NCBI GenBank assembly: GCA_006742785.1
Contig: AP019755.1
Location: forward strand, 1,240,001-1,304,000
DNA length: 64,000 nucleotides
Source: Nitrosomonas stercoris
GTDB taxonomy: Bacteria; Pseudomonadota; Gammaproteobacteria; Burkholderiales; Nitrosomonadaceae
Direction of reading: 5' to 3'
Shown here: positions 58,695 through 64,000 of the stretch, one piece after another
Layout: the number at the start of each line of letters is the position of its first letter
Numbering within the stretch: position 1 is the stretch's first letter
Translations under genes and position numbers: made by a program
The notes under the pieces: generated by a model
The model's database searches: none
What the model was told of the DNA's origin: nothing
What the model saw: the letters and a program-made list of their open reading frames with translations, nothing else

Positions 58695-59252
58695 ATGGCC
58701 AGTGAAACGCCTTTTTATCAGAAAGTGATCCTCTGGAGTGCATTAGCGGTAACGTTGGTTGCTGCGCTGTTGGTGGAAGATGAGTCAGAGGAATTATGGG
58801 AAGAAGAGGTGGTGCAACCTGCTCGTGTATCTGGTGGCCAACGCCAACATAGTAAACATGAACAGGCAGGTGAATTATTACCCATTGATCAATTAGGCAA
58901 ACGGCAATTTAGCGCAACAGCACACGATATTTTTGCTGTGACGTCCTGGGAACCAGAACAGATAGTAGCTATTGATGCTGATACGCATGAACAGGATTTT
59001 CAAGCAATCGAACAAGAAGAAATAGCATGGCAACCTCTCCTTCCCGCTGCGCCACCGCTGCAATTTGAATATCTAGGTAAGGTGATTTCTCAGGGGAGAG
59101 TGCGTGTGTTTCTTGCTCAGGGAGACGAGAACTATGCAGTAGGAGTGGGAGAGAGAATTCGTACTGAATATCGAGTTGAGCGCATCTTAAACAATGCAGT
59201 GGAGTTGACTTATCTCCCGCTGGGTGTCAGGCAAATATTAACGATTGAATAA
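58695..59252 (+). CDS. GspC/PilP-like periplasmic linker protein (tentative)
   Basis: 185 residues from the ATG at 58695; the frame also opens at a TTG at 58662 that overlaps the preceding stop. One N-terminal membrane helix (VILWSALAVTLVAALLV), an acidic linker and a small C-terminal beta-rich domain (LQFEYLGKVISQGRVRVFLAQGDENYAVGVGERI) that resembles the HR domain of GspC or PilP, which contacts the secretin N-domains. Placed immediately before gspD, which supports this reading. No PDZ domain is present. Confidence 0.65.
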   Translation: MASETPFYQKVILWSALAVTLVAALLVEDESEELWEEEVVQPARVSGGQRQHSKHEQAGELLPIDQLGKRQFSATAHDIFAVTSWEPEQIVAIDADTHEQDFQAIEQEEIAWQPLLPAAPPLQFEYLGKVISQGRVRVFLAQGDENYAVGVGERIRTEYRVERILNNAVELTYLPLGVRQILTIE

Positions 59253-59277
59253 AATGATCCGGCTATAGAAGAGTGGA

Positions 59278-61584
59278 ATGAATACAGGAAAAAAAGTCTG
59301 TTTACTCATGTTGTGCACGCTATTCGTGCTGATAGCTGGCTGTGCGAATTACGTCACGCGTAATCCTTCTTTTCTGGAGGGCAAGCAGTTGCTTGCTGTG
59401 GGTCAATTGGAAGAAGGGCTTGAAAAACTAGAACAAGCAGCGCGCGAGGAACCAGATAATCCGGAGATAGGCGCAACACTGGCGCGCGAACATGATGCAG
59501 TGATAGGGCAGCTGTTATTGGCAGCAGATAATGCTCGGCTAGCAGGTTATCTGGAACAGGCAGATCAGGGGTATCTACGGGTGTTGGCAATTAGTGCCAA
59601 TAATAAACGCGCGCGTGAAGGGCTGGATGCAGTGGATCGGGAGCGACGTCATATTGAACAGCTTAATCGCGCCAAAGAAATGCTGGCCCAGGGAGAGGTA
59701 GAAGGGGCGGAAAAGATTATTCGCGCGGTGTTGGCAGATAACCCCATGCAATCAGAAGCACGCAAATTGATTAAGGTGCTCAGTGAGCGAATAGCACGTG
59801 CTGAAACCACGGAGTTATCGCTGATTTCCGAATTCAGCCAACCAATTACTATGGAATTTCGGGAGGCACCCCTAAAAACCATATTTGAGCTGATTTCTCG
59901 CACTGCAGGCATCAATTTTGTATTTGATCGCAACGTACAGCAACAGGCAACCACTTCGATTTTTGTGCGAGATAACGCTATTGAAGATGTGCTGAAGTTA
60001 CTGCTGTTGACCAATCAGCTGGCTTATAAGGTGCTCAATAGCAATACGTTGCTGATTTACCCCGATACACCTGCTAAACGTATGGATTATCAGGAATTGG
60101 TGGTACGCAGCTTTCATGTAGCTAATACCGATGTCAAACAGATGGTAGCCATGATTCGTGGCTTGCTCAAGGCGCGTGATATTTATATTAATGAGAAGCT
60201 CAATCTGTTTGTAATGCGAGATACGCTGGAAATGATCCGGTTAGTGGAACGCCTAGTGGCTATTAATGATTTTCCTGATCCGGAAGTGATGCTGGATGTA
60301 GTGGTGTTGGAAGTTAAGCGTGACAGCACATTGGATCTGGGGCCGGATCTGCCGACATCAGTTACTTTCAGTGCCGTTCCAGGAGTGGGCCCGCCCGCTC
60401 AGGTGGCTGCCGATTCAGTAGTCAAGTTGAGCATGATCAAGAACACGGGATTTGAAGGCTTGCGCAGCTTTACTATTGATAATCAGGCCAAAATTGATTT
60501 TGGTAAAACATTGACTAATGCAGATGTCTTGGCCAATCCGCGTATTCGTGTGAAAAGCCGGGAAAAAGCCAAGATTCATATTGGTAACAAGGAACCAGTG
60601 TTTACCGTAACCAATACTGCCAATGTTGGTTCAGCAGCTTCAGCGACCTATATTGATGTTGGGTTGAAATTTGAGGTGGAGCCCGTCGTTAAATCCACCA
60701 ATGAAGTGGTGTTAAAGGCATTGCTGGAAGTCAGCAGCAATTTGGGTGAAAAGCGTTCTGGCAGTGGTGAAAATGCTGCAACAGCTATTGTGATTGGAAC
60801 CCGTACTGCTGAAACTGTACTGGAATTACGTGATGGCGAAACACAAGTACTGGCCGGCTTGATTCAGGATGATCTAAGTCGGGTGAAATCAGGTATTGCT
60901 GGCCTGGTTGAAATTCCGGTACTGGGAGAAATTTTTTCCAAACAGGTGAAAAAGCATAATAAAACCGAGATAATTTTGCTAATCACACCGCATATTATTC
61001 GTAATATTGTTCAGCCTGATCATTTTGAAAGTGAGTTTTATTCTGGTACAGCCAGTGCTGCTGGAGAGATGCCGGTAACAATTCGCAAAACAGCAACGCA
61101 ATCACTGGCAATGGAACCTACTGGTAGTAATGCGATGATGGGAGGGGGTTATATCCCCGCATCGAATCAACCAGCGGTACGTTCTGGTTATTTACCTGAG
61201 CATGATTCGGATGCTTTTACAGCGGAAGCGGAGCGTGATGCGCCTTCTCTGTTGTTAAGAGTGCCGGAAAATGTAGTGATGGGACGAGAGTTTGCAGCAA
61301 CAGTTAGATTGGCAACATTGAATTCAACCTTATCTGGCACCTTGGATCTAGCTTATGACCCAGAACTATTAGAACTGGTGGATGGAGGTGAAGACTCTGG
61401 TATATACAACTTGAAATTGGGGCGAGATCAGCCAACTGGCATGACTGCTGTGTTGCGTTTTAAAGTCATCAGCCCGAATCCAGATATGACTGAAATCGCT
61501 TTGCAGAATCTGCAAGTGCAGGATGAAACAGGGCAACCGATTGCGGTAGAAATTCCGCCGGCAGTAACGGTGACAATTCAGTGA
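59278..61584 (+). CDS. gspD: Secretin GspD with N-terminal TPR-like and C-terminal cohesin-like domain
   Basis: Outer-membrane secretin, 768 residues. Lipoprotein signal LCTLFVLIAGC, so self-piloting may replace a separate pilotin. Residues about 30-170 are helical TPR-like repeats (LEEGLEKLEQAAREEPDNPE); about 185-260 an STN-like domain (FREAPLKTIFELISRTAGINFVF); then N-domains and the secretin core (about 330-590) with VLAGLIQDDLSRVKSGIAG, IPVLGEIF and EIILLITPHIIR. Residues about 655-768 resemble a cohesin/BACON-type beta sandwich (VMGREFAATVRLATL, GTLDLAYDPELLELVDGG), unusual for T2SS secretins. ATG start at 59278. Confidence 0.92.
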   Translation: MNTGKKVCLLMLCTLFVLIAGCANYVTRNPSFLEGKQLLAVGQLEEGLEKLEQAAREEPDNPEIGATLAREHDAVIGQLLLAADNARLAGYLEQADQGYLRVLAISANNKRAREGLDAVDRERRHIEQLNRAKEMLAQGEVEGAEKIIRAVLADNPMQSEARKLIKVLSERIARAETTELSLISEFSQPITMEFREAPLKTIFELISRTAGINFVFDRNVQQQATTSIFVRDNAIEDVLKLLLLTNQLAYKVLNSNTLLIYPDTPAKRMDYQELVVRSFHVANTDVKQMVAMIRGLLKARDIYINEKLNLFVMRDTLEMIRLVERLVAINDFPDPEVMLDVVVLEVKRDSTLDLGPDLPTSVTFSAVPGVGPPAQVAADSVVKLSMIKNTGFEGLRSFTIDNQAKIDFGKTLTNADVLANPRIRVKSREKAKIHIGNKEPVFTVTNTANVGSAASATYIDVGLKFEVEPVVKSTNEVVLKALLEVSSNLGEKRSGSGENAATAIVIGTRTAETVLELRDGETQVLAGLIQDDLSRVKSGIAGLVEIPVLGEIFSKQVKKHNKTEIILLITPHIIRNIVQPDHFESEFYSGTASAAGEMPVTIRKTATQSLAMEPTGSNAMMGGGYIPASNQPAVRSGYLPEHDSDAFTAEAERDAPSLLLRVPENVVMGREFAATVRLATLNSTLSGTLDLAYDPELLELVDGGEDSGIYNLKLGRDQPTGMTAVLRFKVISPNPDMTEIALQNLQVQDETGQPIAVEIPPAVTVTIQ

Positions 61585-61604
61585 TTTTGTATTGTGGCGA
61601 TTGA

Positions 61605-62105
61605 GTGAATGTATTACAGATAAAACCTTGTGGTAGCACTTGCCGTGGATTTACCCTGATTGAGCTCATGATTGTGGTGGTGATCTTGGGAATTTTGGCA
61701 TCAGCTGCTATGCCACTGGGTGAAATGGTTGCTAAACGAGAAAAGGAGCAGGCGCTGCGGGTTGCCCTGCGTCAAATTCGTACCGCCATTGATGCGTATA
61801 AACAAGCAGCGGATGAAGGACGCATAGAAAAGAAAGCTGACGAAACGGGTTATCCACGCGAACTGGAGGATCTGGAACAGGGCATGGAAGATATAAAAGA
61901 ACCAGATAGCAAAACCATCTTTTTTATACGTCGTTTACCGCGCGATCCCTGGTTTCCAGATCCAACAACACCTGCCGCGCAAACCTGGGGTAAACGCAGT
62001 TACGCCAGTCCGCCAGATGATCCTGCAGAAGGCAAGGATGTGTATGATGTGTACTCGTTATCGGACAAGGTGGGGCTTAATGGTATTCCTTACAATCAGT
62101 GGTGA
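61605..62105 (+). CDS. Type II secretion pseudopilin (GspG/GspH-like)
   Basis: 166-residue pseudopilin. Prepilin motif CRG/FTLIELMIVVVILGILA with Glu+5, followed by MVAKREKEQALRVALRQIRTAIDAYKQAADEGRIEKK, the long helix of minor or major pseudopilins, and a C-terminal YDVYSLSDKVGLNGIPY. GTG start at 61605, 20 bp past gspD. Overlaps the next pseudopilin by 7 bases. A minor pseudopilin role is likely because gspG is already present at the front of the operon. Confidence 0.9.
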   Translation: MNVLQIKPCGSTCRGFTLIELMIVVVILGILASAAMPLGEMVAKREKEQALRVALRQIRTAIDAYKQAADEGRIEKKADETGYPRELEDLEQGMEDIKEPDSKTIFFIRRLPRDPWFPDPTTPAAQTWGKRSYASPPDDPAEGKDVYDVYSLSDKVGLNGIPYNQW

Positions 62106-62488
62106 AATTTTTTTCTGAATTGAAAGCACGTGGTTTCACGTTAATCGAATTGTTGGTCGTAATGAGCATTATTGCGCTATTGCTAACAATTGTTTCACCG
62201 CGCTACTTTACGTCGGTCGATCGTGCCAAGGAGGTAGTACTTAAACAAAATTTGAGTATTTTGCGTGATGCCATCGATAAATATCATGCCGATACTGGCC
62301 AATATCCAGATAGTTTGAATCAATTAGTCGAAGATCGCTATATTCGCGCAGTGCCGGTTGATCCCATCACAGAAGAGGATCTTTGGGCAGAATTGCCACC
62401 GCCCGATCCTGAAATGGAGGGTATATTTGATGTGCATACCTTATCTGGCAAACAAGCGCTGGATGGGTCATTTTATGAAAAATGGTAA
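62099..62488 (+). CDS. Type II secretion pseudopilin (short GspG-like)
   Basis: 129-residue pseudopilin: KARG/FTLIELLVVMSIIALLL with Glu+5, YHADTGQYPDSLNQL and a C-terminal FDVHTLSGKQALDGSFYEKW. Start GTG at 62099 (a second GTG follows at once), overlapping the preceding gene; its stop overlaps the next start. Sequence parallels to the 166-residue neighbour (a similar DxxxLSxKxxLDG end) suggest gene duplication. Confidence 0.9.
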   Translation: MVKFFSELKARGFTLIELLVVMSIIALLLTIVSPRYFTSVDRAKEVVLKQNLSILRDAIDKYHADTGQYPDSLNQLVEDRYIRAVPVDPITEEDLWAELPPPDPEMEGIFDVHTLSGKQALDGSFYEKW

Positions 62489-63081
62489 TGAAACCATCCA
62501 GAAAAGAATCGGGATATATTTATATCTGGATGTTGTTTGCTGTTATGCTGGCAGGCGCGATGCTGTCAGCCACAGGGTTGGTTTGGCAAACGGAGATTAA
62601 GCGCGAAAAGGAACAGGAATTGTTATTTATTGGAGATCAATTCAGACAAGCAATTGAATCTTATTACAGTGCTTCGCAGACGGCGGTGGATGGAGGTAGT
62701 CGTTATCCGGAAACATTGGAGAAATTGCTGAAAGATGAGCGTTTTCCAGGGATCAAACGCCATCTTAGAAAAATTTATGTTGATCCGCTGACCAATAGCC
62801 GTGATTGGGGGCTGGTCAAGCTGGAAGATGGTGAAATAATTGGTGTCTATAGTCTTTCAACGGGGACACCCATCAAACGGGCTCATTTTCCAGTGGAATA
62901 TGCCGAATTTGAAAATACTGCGAGCTATCAGGACTGGAAATTTGTCTTAACAGCAGCAGGCAGTGCTGGAGGGCAGGATACGCAACTGACGGATCAGCCG
63001 GAAAATAGAAATATACAGGATAGTGCGACCTTGTCGCCAGAACCAACCAATGCTCCATCTGATCCACTTTCTCGCAATTAA
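62482..63081 (+). CDS. Pseudopilin-like protein lacking Glu+5
   Basis: 199 residues. The leader reads KPSRKESG/YIYIWMLFAVMLAGAMLSATG, a prepilin-like helix in which FTLIE is replaced by YIYIW, so Glu+5 is missing. It continues QTEIKREKEQELLFIGDQFRQAIESYY, matching the pseudopilin helix, then YPETLEKLLKDERFPGIKRHLRKIYVDPLTN, and ends in a polar Ser/Pro/Asp-rich tail. Lack of Glu+5 is typical of tip pseudopilins of the GspK type, although this protein is shorter than GspK. Start ATG at 62482 or 62488. Last gene of the secretion operon proper. Confidence 0.8.
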   Translation: MVMKPSRKESGYIYIWMLFAVMLAGAMLSATGLVWQTEIKREKEQELLFIGDQFRQAIESYYSASQTAVDGGSRYPETLEKLLKDERFPGIKRHLRKIYVDPLTNSRDWGLVKLEDGEIIGVYSLSTGTPIKRAHFPVEYAEFENTASYQDWKFVLTAAGSAGGQDTQLTDQPENRNIQDSATLSPEPTNAPSDPLSRN

Positions 63082-63245
63082 TTTATCCTACCTTGAATAG
63101 AGCTGGTTGTTGGTGGCGATAAGATTGGATCAATTAACTGATCAGTCGGTAATGGTTTAGGTTGGCAAATGACAGAAAATGGTGATACGTGCCGTAATTA
63201 CAAATAACAAGAACCAAGTATGTTACTCAAAATCTGAATAAATCA

Positions 63246-64000
63246 ATGCTGAAGGCAAATTACAAGATGAATGTTATTTTAACGACGTTATTGGCTCTGC
63301 TGCTGGGTGTGGCAGGGTGTACCCAGCTTCCCAAAACAGGTAACCAGTTTGCATCTGGTGAGGCGGCATCTAATCATGCAGCAGAACCTGAACTCACCGA
63401 AGATTTGCTGTTCAATTTTATGCTGGGAGAAATTGCCCTGCAGCGCGATCAATCTGATGTGGCCGCAGAGAGTTTTATTCAAATGGCACGAGAAACACGT
63501 GATCCACGAATAGCAGAACATGCCACTGATATCGCGTTGCGTGCACGTCGTTTTGATGAAGCGGAGGAAGCAATTGGCTTATGGGCTGCGCTGGAGCCAG
63601 ATTCTATGCATGCACACCAGGCTGCAGTTGCGTTGTTTGTAGCTACTGGAGAGCTGGATAAAGTGCGAGTACATGCTGAGCGTTTACTGGTGTTGGAGCC
63701 GGAAACGACTGATAAAGCCTTTATGCAACTCAATAAACTTTTATCCAATCATGCGGATAAAAACGCCGTGCTCAAATTGATTCAGCAACTGGCTGCGCCT
63801 TATCCTGATTTACCAGAAGCGCATTTTGCTGTGTCACAAGCAGCTTGGGTAGATAAACAGCCTAAATTAGCGGCACAAGCCATGCAACAGGCGCTGGAAT
63901 TACGGCCAGCATGGGAAGTAGCAGCCGTGCATCAAGGTCGAATTTTGCAGAATCTTGGCAAAGATAAGGCGACATCCTTTTATGAACAATATCTTGGTCA
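63246..64000 (+). CDS. TPR lipoprotein, 3' end outside the window
   Basis: Open to the window edge, 251 codons visible. Lipoprotein signal LTTLLALLLGVAGC with a good lipobox (VAGC). The mature part consists of TPR-like helical repeats (FNFMLGEIALQRDQSDVAAESFIQMARETRDPRIAEHATDIALRARR-type, LAAQAMQQALELRPAWEVAA). Start at ATG 63246 gives a positively charged n-region (MLKANYKMN); ATG 63267 is an alternative. In betaproteobacteria a TPR lipoprotein like this lies upstream of lolB-ispE, so those genes would be expected next. It could also serve the secretion operon; a 164-bp gap without any visible gene separates them. Confidence 0.85.
   Translation, partial: MLKANYKMNVILTTLLALLLGVAGCTQLPKTGNQFASGEAASNHAAEPELTEDLLFNFMLGEIALQRDQSDVAAESFIQMARETRDPRIAEHATDIALRARRFDEAEEAIGLWAALEPDSMHAHQAAVALFVATGELDKVRVHAERLLVLEPETTDKAFMQLNKLLSNHADKNAVLKLIQQLAAPYPDLPEAHFAVSQAAWVDKQPKLAAQAMQQALELRPAWEVAAVHQGRILQNLGKDKATSFYEQYLG

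Overview
The window looks like one contiguous piece of a betaproteobacterial chromosome. The best fit is a Nitrosomonas-like member of the Nitrosomonadales, inferred from protein sequence, base composition (moderately AT-rich, by eye about 43-46% GC) and gene order: carB-greA, the maf / yceD-rpmF-plsX-fab locus, and RNB ribonuclease-tonB-aroE-mtgA. No ammonia-oxidation gene or rRNA is present to settle the genus. There are no tRNA or rRNA genes, no intact insertion sequence and no CRISPR array. Coding density is high and most genes are housekeeping, with several accessory blocks between them.

Layout. 1-3270: 3' part of carB, then greA. 3368-4333: a periplasmic L,D-transpeptidase. 4976-9373: fatty-acyl-AMP ligase, SDR reductase, acyl carrier protein and a serine-palmitoyltransferase-like PLP enzyme, the gene set known for bacterial ceramide synthesis. 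9409-11127: pgeF and a ZIP metal transporter. 11121-13742: a three-part GT2-GtrA-GT39 glycosyltransferase. 13856-21198 (minus): mltG, fabF, acpP, fabG, fabD, fabH, plsX, rpmF, yceD, with maf divergent. 22063-28147: a CzcCBA-type heavy-metal RND efflux operon. 28514-31254: a small Tat-signal protein, a PqqD-like protein, an HprK-related kinase and a nucleotidyltransferase, preceded by a good sigma-54 promoter match. 31270-38868 (minus): mgtE, an unknown lipoprotein, mtgA, aroE, a TonB-like protein and an RNB-family exoribonuclease. 39231-49406: gltX, metH, gdhA, slt, cca. 49630-52235 (minus): dapF and an ABC exporter. 52236-53399: a repeat-bearing intergenic region. 53400-63081: a non-canonical type II secretion operon. 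63246-64000: a TPR lipoprotein cut by the window edge.

How the genes work together. Envelope biology dominates: fatty-acid and phospholipid initiation (fab/plsX), a probable sphingolipid first stage, four enzymes that cut, build or cross-link peptidoglycan (L,D-transpeptidase, MltG, MtgA, Slt) plus DapF for meso-diaminopimelate, a lipid-linked sugar transferase, metal efflux and uptake (Czc, ZIP, MgtE) and a secretin-based secretion machine.

Most interesting: (1) the kinase/PqqD/nucleotidyltransferase cassette with its Tat-exported small protein, which resembles the tailoring genes of some lasso-peptide clusters but has no cyclase or protease; (2) the ceramide-type cluster, which lacks its N-acyltransferase in this window; (3) the secretion operon, with PilMNO-like platform genes, a cohesin-like domain on the secretin and a pseudopilin lacking Glu+5; (4) a strong minus-strand terminator at 52402-52458 with no recognised gene feeding it.
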